Assembly (NCBI RefSeq): GCF_042242105.1
Contig: NC_092015.1
Span: 14,215,535-14,279,534, forward strand
Origin: Pempheris klunzingeri
Taxonomy: Eukaryota > Chordata > Actinopteri > Acropomatiformes > Pempheridae
Length of the DNA stretch: 64,000 nt
Reading direction: 5' to 3'
Below are positions 45,570-57,330 of the stretch, piece by piece. The translations under genes and the position numbers were made by a program. Under the pieces are notes generated by a model. That model was given only the letters and a program-made list of their open reading frames with translations. It was not told the origin of the DNA and ran no database searches. Positions within the stretch are counted from its first letter, which is position 1. Every line of letters begins with the position of its first letter.

Positions 45570-45705
45570 GGTTCACAGCCCGGTGGTGATGAATGGGGAG
45601 GGGGTGGAGATGGTGGACACTTACAAGTTTCTCGGGGTGAAACTAAACAACAAACTGGACTGGTCGGACAACACTGATGATGAAAAAGTTAAGAGTTGAA
45701 ACATT
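45570..45705 (+). repeat. LINE reverse-transcriptase C-terminal fragment
   Basis: The plus frame reads VVMNGEGVEMVDTYKFLGVK and then LNNKLDWSDNTD before a stop. This is the YKFLGVxLNNKLDW block that ends the RT domain of fish LINEs. Confidence 0.75.
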
Positions 45706-45858
45706 TTCTCATTTTTGTTTATTTTGTTGAGACATGCCATCTCTTAAAACTCAGAACCAACACATTGAGTTTGCTGAAAGTTAGATTAGCCTTACTTAAG
45801 CCAAGTAACATTAGACAAATGCTGTCGTAATGTTACCTTTATGCCACAGCTATTGATG

Positions 45859-46143
45859 CTAAATCGATCTCTTTATTATCTTGGTGATCCAACTCACCAC
45901 CAGGTGGTGATCAGTTGACAGCTCTGCACCTCTCTTCACCTGAGTGTCCAAGACATACGGCCGCAGATCTGATGACACAACCATAAAGTCGATCATAGAT
46001 CTTTGGCCTAAGGTGGTCTGGTACCATGTACACTTATGAACCACCCTATGCTCGAGCACGGTGTTTGTTATGGCCAAACCATGCCTAGCACAGAAGTCCA
46101 ATAACAAAGCACCACTCTGGTTCAGATCAGACAGGCCTCCCAA
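45859..46143 (-). repeat. LINE endonuclease fragment (RTE-like), opposite orientation
   Basis: A 94-codon minus frame with [32 protein letters not shown] and [12 protein letters not shown]: the C-terminal half of an APE-type endonuclease with its DHHLV motif. The flanking frame toward 46.2 kb is shifted and lost. Confidence 0.75.
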
Positions 46144-46306
46144 TCACCCCCCTCCAGGTTTTTGTCTCATTCATCTCCAAACACATTGGAAAACAGTTAT
46201 TGATCACTTTTGAGGTTAATTGGCCATCAATTAATGGTCATTAACAAGGGTGGGTGAGTGGGGTTCAAACTCCTGACCCCATGCTTACAGTCATTTCCTT
46301 AGTGCC

Positions 46307-46605
46307 ATGTCCTACGTCCCACGTCCTACATCAGCTTTTGTGAGGACGTGTGTGTGCAGACCAAGACCATCTGCACATACAACAACAATAAACCTTGGTT
46401 CACACCTAACCTCAGGAAGCTGCGTCAGACCAAGGAGGAGGCCTACAGAAGTGGGGATCAGGTCCTGTTCAAGCAGGCCAGAAACAGGCTGACAAAAGAG
46501 ATCAGGGTAGCTAAGAGGAGCTACAGTGAGAGGCTAAAAAACAGCCTCTCAGCCAACGACCCTGCAGCACATCACCAGCTACAGGAGACCATCCCCCCAC
46601 CCTGA
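46307..46605 (+). repeat. LINE endonuclease-to-RT linker fragment
   Basis: The plus frame carries NNNKPWFTPNLRKLRQTKEE and then the basic helical stretch RLTKEIRVAKRSYSERLK. This is the linker between endonuclease and reverse transcriptase in fish LINEs. It is opposite in sense to the endonuclease relic 160 bp upstream, so two insertions or an inversion are needed. Confidence 0.75.
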
Positions 46606-46776
46606 GGGAAACCTCAGACTGGCTGACGACCTCAACAGCTTCTACTGTTGGTTTGAGAAGCATTCATCTTAAAGCATCCACAGCTTGTTAGTTCTCTCTA
46701 CACATCCCTAGCTAGCCTCGGGCCTCCCACCACCACAGCCTGTGGGAATGTCGGAACTGAGCCAATCATCTCCGCC

Positions 46777-46915
46777 CGGCCCTCCTCGGCTCTTTTCGGC
46801 CCTCCTCGGCTCCACCTGGCTCTCCTCCGCTCCACACGGCCCTCTTCGGCTCCACTCGGCCCTTCTCGGTTCCTCGGCTCCTTCCGGCCATCCTCGGCTA
46901 CTCCCGGCCCTCGTT
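46777..46915 (+). repeat. GC-rich 20-bp minisatellite
   Basis: Imperfect units of 20 bp with the core CCTCCTCGGCTCCAC-CGGC begin at 46781, 46801, 46821, 46841 and 46861, then decay. Rich in CpG and strongly C/T biased. Confidence 0.8.
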
Positions 46916-47059
46916 TGCGATGGTTGGATGTGGGAGGAGCTTGCGTGGAGCACGGGACTCCACTGGCTGTCACGCGGCCAGCCTCTCCTGCTCTAGCTGC
47001 TGAGTGTGTGATCAGCACAGATGCATCCTTCCTGACTGTGGTTTGGAGGAAGAGACCAG
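46916..47059 (+). promoter_or_regulatory. Candidate aifm4 promoter and non-coding first exon
   Basis: CpG-rich DNA ending in a good donor (ACCAG then GTGAGC at 47060). It would splice to the acceptor at 47871/47872, two bases before the aifm4 ATG. The first exon is inferred from these two sites. Confidence 0.4.
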
Positions 47060-47656
47060 GTGAGCTCAGCTACATAATGTTCAGTCATTAATGCAGCTAA
47101 ATGTATTCAGAGAGGGAGGCTTGTGTTACACTGGACCTGTAGTTTATTATTGAAGAGCCTTCCACATCACTTCATGCGTCCTGTTAGCTCGGTGTTTCCG
47201 CTTGCAGGCATGGAGAGTTAATCATATTTCATATTTCTGTTTACACTCAGAGCGGAGAACAGTGCGGGATTTGAGGCATTTGTCTGCATTGTTTAAATGA
47301 GCTTTTGTCCTTAAAGCGTGTGTAGGGCAGGAGGGGAGAGTTACAGAACAACCGGTTTTAAGGCGAGACACTAAAGACATTTCAGTTTAGATCATCTTGA
47401 GATTTGGGGCTCTTTTGCTTCCGTAACAAGAAAACGTCCAACATATACAACATATATATGTAGGTGTTTATTTTACCACGCCTTCACCTCTGTTTACATC
47501 CGCCACAGTTTCTCATTATTTCGTATTATAACATGGAAAAAAATGTTTTTTTTAATGGTTGACAGTAATTTCTAAGTTATGGAGTGATTTAAAAAAAAAA
47601 AAAGATATCCAGAATTCCCTCTGTAAAAACCTTTGGCTCTAATATGTGAACAAAAT

Positions 47657-47830
47657 AAAATGAAATGAAATGAAATGGAAATATATGCAGATTGGGACAC
47701 ATTTAACTAGGCAATGTCTCTTCTGCAAAACTAAACTTAAAACCTTCCTGTTCTCTCAGACCTATGAACAGTGCCTGGATCCTTTGCTGAACCTGTTTGT
47801 GGTCCACCCAAAGCCAGTTACAGTGGGCTG
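47657..47830 (+). repeat. (GAAAT)n and degraded LINE C-terminal piece
   Basis: A short AAATG tandem repeat is followed by a frame reading CKTKLKTFLFSQTYEQCLDP, the usual end of L2-type fish LINE ORFs. It sits in the aifm4 5' intron, immediately before coding exon 1. Confidence 0.55.
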
Positions 47831-47874
47831 TAACTATAGTAAAGTTTTCTCACTGCGGATCGTGTGTCGCAGGT

Positions 47875-50800
47875 ATGAGTCAGTGCCGTGAACCAGGTGA
47901 AGAGCAGGAGGAGGTGACTGGGATGGTGTGCCATGAGGGGGACCTGAAAGACGGACAGTAAGTCACAGCTTTTCTTCTTACCGGGAAAAGATGAGTTTTT
48001 TTTGGTTGGTTTTTCTTCACTATGTCTCTTCTCCCGTCGCTCTGTGTCTCGTGAAGGATGAAGGAGGTGACTGTGGGGGAGCAGAAGGTGTTACTTGTCT
48101 GTACCCAGGGTCAGTACAGTGCCGTTGGAAGCAAGTGCTCTCATTACGACGCTCCTCTTGTCAAAGGTGAGCCTTCCTCTGCTGCCAGTTCCTCATCGTC
48201 TATATGAATCGATAACTTCATGACACTGAATTTGAGTCGTGTCCTGTGATAATCCAGGAGCCCTGGTCGGTCACAGAGTGAGATGCCCCTTTCACGGTGC
48301 TTGTTTTAATGTCAGAAGTGGTGATATTGAAGAGTATCCAGGTCTGGACTCGCTGCCTAGTTATAAGGTAAAACACATCTGTAGAGGCTTTCCTAACTCC
48401 AGGAGAGATGGTGCGTCCAGTTTTAAATGTAGTCACTTCTGTGAATGTCTGCCTGCACATTATTTCCATGTAATTGGTACAAAGAAATAACACTGTGTGT
48501 GTCTTTTCAGTCAGAGAAGTCAGAGAAGGTCACGCCCTGCAGGCTTACATGTTTTATCTGCAGATAAAAGTTTAGGTTAGATTTGTCGATGGTGGGCAGT
48601 CCCTCGCTCTTTTACTTATTAGTTCAAAAGGAAGAATATGTTGTCAGCTGTTACCACACATGGCATCAGGTAAAAGGAAAGCACACTAAAGTATAGACTT
48701 AATTTAAATATAGTTCATATACTTCCACGTGCATGCAGGATGAACTAAAATGATGCTATTGTCAGTGTACCAATAATGTATTTTTAAAATGGAACAGTTA
48801 TCTGAAAAACTGTGTTCAAATGTCAGTTTCCTGTGTAGTTCTGTTAGCAGGTGTTAGTATTGTTCAGGGTACTTCCTCACTCTCTCCTAACATTACCTTT
48901 TATTTTTAGAGTGGCATTAGATTTTAGGTTTCAGCCTTTTTTTTAACTAAACTTCTCTCTTGCTTTTATACATTTTACAGGTAAAAGTTGAGGATGGAAA
49001 AGTGTATGTTTCCATCAACAAAAGCGTAAGTGATGGCTGTAGGTGAAATAGATAAAATGATCAAGATGTTTCCTCTGATTTGTGTTAAAATGTTTGACTG
49101 TTTTAAACAGTCCCTTTTTTTTGTTTGTTTGCTTCTCTCAGTCTCTGACGTCGACGAGGAGGGTGAAGGAGATGTGCAGCCTGGCACCAGACATCAAACA
49201 CACCATCCTGCTGGTAGGAGGAGGTAAGGAGGAGCATTCTCTACAGAACGGTCCAAGGCCATCGTAGCATATTATTCAGAGTTGCTGCTTCTGTGAATAG
49301 TTGTAGTAATAGGGATTTTAGGGGGATCACCAATCCCTGCTATTGGGACTGAGTTAAGAGACTAAGGTCTAGAGATGGTGCTGAAGTAATTTTAATGGTC
49401 CTGTGCTACCAAATGTCTTTAAGCTCCATCTCTGAATGTACTCTCTGAAAAATGACGCTCTGAATATGATGAATTTCCATGATATTCCAGGCCCGGCCTC
49501 CCTGGTTTGTGCTGAAACGTTGCGGCAGAACTGCTACCAAGGTCGAATCGTCATCATCACCAAAGACAACCTGCCTCCCTTTGACAAGCCCAAACTGAGT
49601 AAGGTGAGACCTGAGCCAGAGCGGAGAGGTGACCTGTATTCATGTGTGTTTTTCATCCAAACACTGATCAGCTGACTTGTTTGTCTTTTTGAGTAAGTAG
49701 GTTTTTCTGTCAGCGTTTTTATCAGTTTTTAATAAATGGCGTTTCCTCTTTCAGGCTATGAATGTGGACAGCAGCAGCATCCTCCTTCGCTCCAGTGACT
49801 TCTATCAACAGTATGGGATTGAGGTGTGGACACAGAAGGAGGTGAGAGGCAAAATCTGTTTTTGACGTATTGAAAAACTGATCCTCTCTCTGGCAGTGTG
49901 TTAATGAATGTGTTTTGTGTTGCAGGTGGTGTCAGTAACACCAGCTGATAAGGCGGTGAAGCTGAGTGACGGCAGTTCGGAGCGTTACGACCAGCTGCTC
50001 ATTTCCACCGGCTGCAGGTTAGAGTCGCCACCCTGACCCTCAAGTCTCTCAGAAACAAAAGCAAATTTGCGCGCGTGTCACCAGACTTCCTGAACACGTT
50101 GGAAGACAATGGAAACGTTTGTGATCACATGTTGGGTTTCGCGGTCCCCGTTTGACGACGGGGCAGCAACGTACAGTGACAGCCCTCGTTGTGTTCGCAG
50201 AGCGCGGCCGCTCGGCTGTCCCGGTGGGGACCTGAAGGGAGTGAAGCTACTGCAGAGTCACGAAGACGCCAAGGAGATTCACAACTCCTGCGTGGGCCAG
50301 AAAGCGGTTGTAATCGGAGCCTCCTTCATAGGTTATTAGATTTAGTTCTCTTGTTTATCAGGCTGACAGTCTGCTCCATGTGGAGGGTGTCCTTACTTCA
50401 TTCATAGCCACCTCTGTCAATTTTAAATAAGCTGTTTAAATATTTGAAAAGCTACCTTTAGGCACATGTACATGGCAGGACCTCTGAAGTGTTTTTCATT
50501 AACACAATAGGTATGGAGGTGGCATCCTACTTATCGGACAAAGCTGCCAGTGTGGCCGTGGTTGGCACCACCAGATACCCGTATGAGCGATCTCTGGGGC
50601 CGGAGATTGGCAAGATGAGCATGCAGGTAAGAAACCAGTACGTGACTGTTGGTCATTGTCTTTTTTTTTTTTTTTAATGAAACAAACTTTAACGCACAGT
50701 TTCTCCTTTCAAGATGTTGGAAGAACAAAATGTAAAGTTCTACATGAGCGATGAAGTGACTGAGCTCAAAGGGGAGAACGGAGAGGTAACTCTACCTTCA

Positions 50801-52648
50801 CTCTATTAGCACTATATCGGCCCCATTATGTTCAAATGTTACATGTCAAAATATCTTTCATATAAAAAAAGCCTGTTGCTGCTTCAAACCTATTGTGTAC
50901 CCACAGTCCACATTCTCTTGTACCGTCCATAAAACAGTCTCTCTTTTTTTTTTTTTTTCTTCAGGTGAGGCAGGTGGTGCTGAAGAGCGGCACGGTCCTG
51001 GAGGCCAATGTGGTGATTGCTGGAATTGGTAATTTTATTTTTCTATTTGAAAATGTTTGGATATGCACTTCTCATGAATATGCTAGAGCACAAATCAAAA
51101 AGTTTGTTACTGTCCTTTGTGCGGACATTTTAATGCACTGATTCGTTAATGTTGTCAGCCTTATCGGTAATGGTTCCTTAAACAGAGTTGTTCACATTCA
51201 GATGTTTGTTTTTCAGGTGTAATCCCCAATTCAGACTTCTTGGCAGGAAGCGAGTTGGAAGTGGATTCGAGAAAAGCCGTGATAGTTGACAAGGTAACGC
51301 ACAGCCAATAGAGGCCCGCAGCCAAACAAACAGAGACTTATTGACATAGCCAATGAAGCATAAACGTGGCTTTACAGCTGATTTAATTGATCGTGCACTC
51401 GTCTTTGTGAGGCTACCGATGAGGCTCTAAACGTCTTTATCTTTTACCAACAGTTCATGAGGACTAACATACCAGATATATTTAGTGCAGGAGATGTGAC
51501 CTCTTTCCCTCTGAGCCTTCGTGGAGACCAAAGGGTCAACATTGGTCACTGGCAAATGTCACAAGCTCAAGGTAAGCGACTGAGGGATCCAACGGACCTC
51601 AGCTTTACTGCGTTTGTCGGACAGGAAGTCAGGAACATGTTACAGGTGAAACTGTTTTTCTCCCTCAGGAAGAGTAGCTGCTCTAAACATGCTGAAGAAA
51701 CCAACCAAAATGGAGTCCATCCCTTTCTTCTGGACTGTGCTGCTTGGGAAGAGTATCAGATACACAGGTAGAGTATTCACTGAGAAAATATCAGCATTAA
51801 ATGAGAATATTTAAACCCAGGCTATACTGAGTTCCCCTTTTCATTTCACTTCCTCATTCCAGGCTACGGGGAAGGATACACAGAAATCATATTCAAAGGC
51901 AAAGTGGAAGAAAGGAAATTCCTGGCGTTTTACGTGAAGTAAGCAGCTGTGATGTAACTCCTGATACAGCCGAAAACGACTTTATGTTACATGTGCTGAT
52001 TTTCTCTCATTTCTCCCCTTTGTGATCAGAGATGAGGTGGTGGTAGCTGCGGCCAGCCTGATGTTCGACCCCGCTGTGGCTCGTGTTGCAGAGCTGATGG
52101 CTACTGGCCAGGTCTTAACAAAGGCACAGGCTCAGTGAGTGTCGTCACGCATTCGCACAGACTAGACTTTGTGTTTAGATACTGATGCACGTTAAGCACA
52201 TGAAATGATAGAATTGGCAGTTTAATGTCATTCTTATTTCTTATTCTTATTTTAAGCCTGCATTAACTGATTTTGGCCACTTGGGGGCAGTGTAAATAAG
52301 CTATGGGCACAACACTGACCTAACCTGTTAGCAAATGTTTTTATTTACTTATTTTCATTTTTATATATTTACACATGCAGCAGATATGGAGCAACATTAT
52401 CATTCATTTGGAGTCATGTTCATGACCGGCTGGTGAATTTAAGTCCAATATTCAGTCATTTGGGCAACACCTGAGAGAAATATCTGACTCTGTAGCTGGA
52501 AATGTTTCACCCTGTTCACCTGCTAGTCGCTAACTTTGTCCGTCTGCCGTTTTATTCAGGGCAGGTTGCGTGCTACTGCCTCTTTGTTGAATATTTGTTT
52601 TGTCCCTTCCTTCTCAGAGCCGACGACCTGAGCTGGCTGCAGATGTAA
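47875..52648 (+). CDS. aifm4: Apoptosis-inducing factor 4 (Rieske/FAD oxidoreductase), complete
   Basis: Eighteen coding exons, 536 aa: 47875-47957, 48057-48166, 48258-48367, 48981-49025, 49142-49223, 49491-49603, 49755-49841, 49926-50017, 50201-50331, 50511-50626, 50714-50785, 50965-51028, 51217-51293, 51454-51571, 51669-51767, 51863-51938, 52030-52134, 52618-52648. All introns are GT-AG and all phases join. An N-terminal Rieske [2Fe-2S] domain has ligands C55/H57 (CSHYDAPL) and C74/H77 (CPFHGACF). The FAD site GGGPAS is at 142-147, the NAD(P)H site IGASFIG at 279-285 and the second FAD motif FSAGD at 404-408. The closest human protein is AIFM3; the fish paralogue name is used because the AIFM3 leader is absent. 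It starts MSQCREPGEE, with no targeting peptide. Substrate unknown. Confidence 0.88.
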
Positions 52649-53384
52649 CCGGAGGTCTGCCGTATCCTGGAGTAACCCGTCTCAGTGACGAAGGATGTCT
52701 TATTCCTCTCATATTCGTCTCTCCACCACATAATGCCAAACTGCTCCATTCACTGCCTCAGGACCTCTAAAAGTCACTCCGACCTCTGCTCTTAATCAGC
52801 GCACTGTTACCATGACAGCAAGCAAAGCTTTATTGAATTTGCCCTTTGTGCAGTCAGTCAATAATCTGATCGCGAACATAGTCTGGATAAGACTATGACT
52901 TGCAGCAGTGGGTAATATTAACTACGCAACATAAACACATCCAAACATTTTTGTGTCTATCTTAATAGTGTTGTGTAGTGTTGTCATAGAGCTATAATAA
53001 TAGTATAGTAAGAGTATTTTTCAGACCACTTAAAACCTTTTGAGAACACACACATCTATCCCCCCTGTCTTACTTACATTATATTTATGTGTAGTTTATT
53101 TAAACTGTAAAATACAAAGGTATAAAGGTTTTATTGTTGACACCTGTTTTTTTTTCCACTGTAATACTTCATGCTGGCAGACATGTCGCTTCTATCAAGT
53201 GACTGATGTAAACCTCAGATTTGTGTATTTAGTGTCATTAAGTGCCTGATTTCTGCTTTATGGTACATGACTAATTACATCAAACTAATGCTCAGGTATT
53301 TAACAAATCCGTTTCAAAACCACTGATGATCATATGTCATATCTACTGTTGTCAGCTCATTGATACATTTGTTACACTGAAGAC

Positions 53385-53390
53385 AATAAA
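53385..53390 (+). promoter_or_regulatory. Candidate aifm4 polyadenylation signal
   Basis: AATAAA about 740 bp after the aifm4 stop, followed by T-rich DNA. Confidence 0.5.
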
Positions 53391-53942
53391 ACCATCTGTA
53401 GAAAACCTTTGCCTCTTTATTTGTTTGGTTTTGATAGTCATGATCATCTTCCAGTAAAGTTAAGTGTTTATTATGTCTTTGGGTTTTTACCTCCACTTTT
53501 GCTCTTTTGAAGTCGGTCTATTTGTCCTTTTTTTGTCAAACTGGCCTTCTGTAAGAGTTGATGTAACATTTTATAAACCATCCACTGTCTGCAAGCACAC
53601 CCGTCCCTTTTTCACGTACATTTATACTCTGTTTCTTCGGATGGTGCTCAAGTAGGTCGAGATTGATTTGACAATATTTCATAGAAAGAAAAACAATTTT
53701 ATTACTTATTAATTAATTATTAAGTGCATCAGCTTTTTTTATTTACTACAAAATATATGTTAGTATCTGGACACTTGCATAGTGTCACAGCATTAGCTGT
53801 CAAACAATTGTAAGCCATGTTATTATTCAACAAATTAGTATCAGTGCATCACAAGAGGGTAGCGCATAATATGATCTGTTCTGTAATGTGTTGTTATAGA
53901 CTAAAAACGTAAACTGATCAAAATCTAAAAATGTGTGATGGA

Positions 53943-53948
53943 TTTATT
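53943..53948 (-). promoter_or_regulatory. Candidate as3mt polyadenylation signal
   Basis: Minus-strand AATAAA about 60 bases after the as3mt stop. Confidence 0.5.
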
Positions 53949-54005
53949 TCTGCAGTTATATTCAGCTATGCTTATCTATGCTTGTATTCAGACTCAGCTG
54001 CATCT

Positions 54006-56688
54006 TCATTTGCTTGTTTTGGGGCATTGTCTCACTGAGGATCCCAGTTTGTCAGCCAGCAGAAATGGGTTGAGGTGGCAGTACTGAGGAAAAAAGTGAA
54101 AAAAGTACTTTACAGATTTTTAGAAACAGGCAACCTTTGTTTAATTTGAGTCTAAAATGTGGTTCAGCTTCACTGTCTTTCTGAATGCCGTCAGTAGTTA
54201 ACCATTTACAATTAAAGCTACCTGTGGTGTTGACTCTGAGCTGGACTCTGGTTTATCCGATATCTGGAGTTTGAAATCCGGAGAGAAACGGGAACTCTGG
54301 AGGATTGATGCCATCTCTCCGTTTACCTCCACTGGCACATCTTTCTGCACGGCACAAATAAAACACCATAACAGATTATTTTAGACGTGAATACACAGGA
54401 TTTATATCTGACATTAAAAAAAACAAACATGTAATCTCACTTTTCCTCTTAATAGAACAGCAAGCCAAAGATTGCACAAGCCCTTGTGTAAACACTGATG
54501 AAGCGAATCAGAATCAGCCTGACTGGCATTCTCCGATGTGGCTTTATTATACCTTGAAACAGTGAGAGGAATCAAAGTCCAGCTGATCTGGGAAATCTGC
54601 CACAGTCCCTTTATAGGTCGCTGTCGCCTCAGATATGACAGGACTTTTGGGCAGCTTGAAGAGACGGTACGTGCCCGAAGTATAGCTGATGTCGCCTGCA
54701 AAATAAAGAGCTGGCTCAAATGTACTGTGCAATAAAAATGATCAAAGTCAATGTTGCCTTTGGGTACCTGCTTTTGCTTTGAGCTCACTGTTGTAGATCA
54801 CAATGCAGCTTGCTGAAACAAGGTGTGGGGTGCTGAAACCAACGCTGTGGGCCAATGAAATCAGATCCTGCCAGAACAGAGAACCGCCCATTCCTTCGCC
54901 TAGGCCCGAAAACAAAGCCAGAGGATACTGGATGTCAATGATGCAGGGACTCATGCCTTTTACCTTGAACTTGACAGGATAATCTAATGTCATTTTACCC
55001 CACAGGAATGGATCTTGCTTCATGTGATCGGGAACGATTTTGCTGGCGTACATGTCACTGAAGTACAGTTCACCTCCCTCCTGTGTAAAATAAGAACCAT
55101 AAACAGTGTGCTCCTCTACATCTTTGTTTTTACACACTAACGTATTTGGTAGAAATCCTTCAGACTAACCTTTAGGACATTGTAAGCTTGCTGAAGCACT
55201 GCTTTTTTATCAGGACACAAACAGATGACACAGTTGGATCTGGACACATTAGAGGGGAAAATAGTTCAATCAAAACAGCCCCATAGAAAGAGATCACTGA
55301 CGGAATCATATCTGTGCTTTAAACCTACAGCACGACATCCATTGAGTCACTCTGTATGCCAGCTTCACTCAGCTTCTCCATGTACCCCTGGACAAAGGAG
55401 ACGTTGGGCTCCTTATAGCCAAACTTCTTTTGATGATACTCAATGTACTGACGAGACGTGGCGATCTACAGAAATGCAGATATACAGAAATAAAATCTGT
55501 TGAAAGTACAGAAATCAGGAGTCAGGCGGTGTGCGTACGAGCATGTGTAATCACCAGCTCCTCCGTCATGTCAATCCCTGTCACGTGTCCGCTCGGTCCA
55601 ACGAGTTTACTGAAGGCATAACTGTCTCTGCCGGAGCCACTGCCGAGGTCCAGCACCCTGCAGCCCTCGAGCTTTGCTGGGAAGGGAAGGCCGCAGCCGA
55701 AGAATCTGGAGAAAAATACTGGTAATGACAACAGTGCATAACCACAACATCAGCATGAAGATGTTACAGAGGTACCAGAAAATAGTGGGACAGAAAATAT
55801 TATTTTTTATTAGCAAGCTTCAGTGAGACCTGCTGAGGACATGTGCATGGGAAATATGCACAAAAAAAACTTATTCATACACGTTATTGGACTCTATGTA
55901 AAATGGCCAGATTAAAACTATGGGATTCAGACTTACCCCATAGTCAGCTCAGCAGATCCTGTGGGGTAGTCTGGCCCTCTCCACAGGTTTGGTTAGTAAC
56001 TCAATTTTCAAACTGAGCTTTTTGTGAAGATATGGGGTCCCTTCATCAATGAGGTATTGAATAGATAAAGATAAGCTGATCTGATTATAGTCTGCGTCAC
56101 TCATTTGATGTGATAATAGCTTTCCATCTTGGCACCTCAGTATTATGTTGTGAGATATGTGTTTATGTGCATGTAAGAGAGAGATGTCACTATTATGTGA
56201 TATGTAACTGTATGTGGACAATATGGGCCAAACAGGATGACATCTGAGTGGAGCGTCGGCCATTGAAGAGTGTGCTTCGGAGTCCGTCCTGTTATTACTG
56301 CCTTAATAGCCTTAACCTATGCCTTTTCTCATTTGAATAGATAAGATATTTATGCTTACCCTGTGTAATAAAGTATGCTTAACTCTGATTTTTCTATTTC
56401 TTGGTGTAGTTTTTAATCTTTAGTTTGCTACATTAATGTTGAGTGATTTGTCTGTGTGTTTAAAAATGAAAAACAAAGTTCAGTTATTGTTGACGATGTC
56501 TATGATGCAAAGGTGAAGGTGAAAGCAAACCTACTTTTTGGTTACCTCAGGATGAACCAGGCTCAGAGCGTCCATCACACTTCTGGGCGCCGGGCGGCAG
56601 GACAGGCTGCAGGAGGAAGCACTAGTCTGCAGATCACAAGAGGACTCCAGCAGGCTGCCATAGTACTTCTGCACACAACAGATCAACC

Positions 56689-56740
<52 letters not shown>

Positions 56741-57098
56741 GGATGGTCACCAATTGTCTTTAAAATGTACCTGCACTGATACACAGGCTGTCAGAGGTCT
56801 GACACATTCAAACTAGCTGTACACAGATCAAACCACCAATAACAGGACATACTGTCACCATCATAATTATTAGATTTACAGTCAAAGATCATGTGGAGCA
56901 TGAACAAATGAGAAATGGTGTCCTTCTTCTTCCGGTCTGACATTTTTTTATACATTTGTTTTCATTAAAGAAACACCAGCATTTTCAACTTGAGACAAAC
57001 TTCGAAGGAATAAAAGACTAAGAAACTACCGTGCTAAATAAAACTGACACAAACTAAAGCACCTTCACGTTTTCTCGCACGTCGTCACAAGTCGCCAT
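54006..57098 (-). CDS. as3mt: Arsenite methyltransferase (As3mt), fourth conserved cysteine replaced
   Basis: Ten coding exons, 361 aa: 57063-57098, 56535-56668, 55555-55705, 55329-55465, 55170-55239, 54999-55080, 54768-54899, 54553-54695, 54222-54344, 54006-54083; all phases join. The family moves a methyl group from S-adenosylmethionine to trivalent arsenic in the cytosol. The SAM motif LDLGSGSGRD lies at 75-84 and GHVTGIDMT at 96-104. Of the four conserved cysteines (human C32, C61, C156, C206), the first three are present at the same numbers (SSC, FGCGL, SNCVI). Position 206 is Gly (WGEGMGGSLFW against WGECLGGALYW in human). The C-terminal domain (YTSGTYRLFKLP, SSRFSPDF) is intact. It is tail-to-tail with aifm4 and head-to-head with prpf8. 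It could be a diverged paralogue. Confidence 0.88.
54900..54998 (-). other. 99-bp as3mt intron that is open in frame (exitron candidate)
   Basis: It starts GTAAAATG and ends GGGCCTAG, with a weak polypyrimidine tract. Its length is a multiple of three and the frame from the upstream exon reads through it without a stop. Retention would add 33 residues between G204 and E205. Human AS3MT has nothing there, so splicing is the likely default. Confidence 0.7.
56691..56738 (+). repeat. (CA)n microsatellite, 48 bp
   Basis: An uninterrupted CA run in as3mt intron 1. On the coding strand it is a GT run 22 bp upstream of the exon 2 acceptor, where it stands in for the polypyrimidine tract. Confidence 0.95.
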
Positions 57099-57330
57099 TT
57101 TACGTCCAGCAGAGTTACAAACACCCGAAAAAAGTGGCTCCAAACTACAAGACAAGCAAAGTTTGTGTTATATAAAGTGAGAGACAATCATGAGTGCATC
57201 AGTAAGACTTTCATGGAGGAAATATTTGTGTCAGACCTGCTCCTCCTCCTCCCTCATGACCAGCCGACCCTCCGCTTCCGGTTTATTTTTCAGAATAAAA
57301 GCGTCATTTCAAGCAAACAGGTTCAGTTCA
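57099..57330 (-). promoter_or_regulatory. Candidate as3mt promoter
   Basis: CpG-containing DNA upstream of the as3mt ATG, with an ETS-type ACCGGAAGCGG on the minus strand near 57270-57285. Confidence 0.4.

Larger units (their letters stand above)
52649..54005. other. 3' interval between aifm4 and as3mt
   Basis: Shared 3' flank of two convergent genes. The two candidate polyadenylation signals (53385 on + and 53943 on -) are about 550 bp apart. The rest is AT-rich without named elements. Confidence 0.5.

Noticed and set aside
50539-50554. AAAGCTGCCAGTG, sharing the start of miR-22
   Set aside because: Lies in an aifm4 coding exon and the match ends after about 11 bases.
54748-55137. 129-codon minus frame taken as a single as3mt exon
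   Set aside because: It reads through the 99-bp intron at 54900-54998; splicing restores alignment with the AS3MT family.
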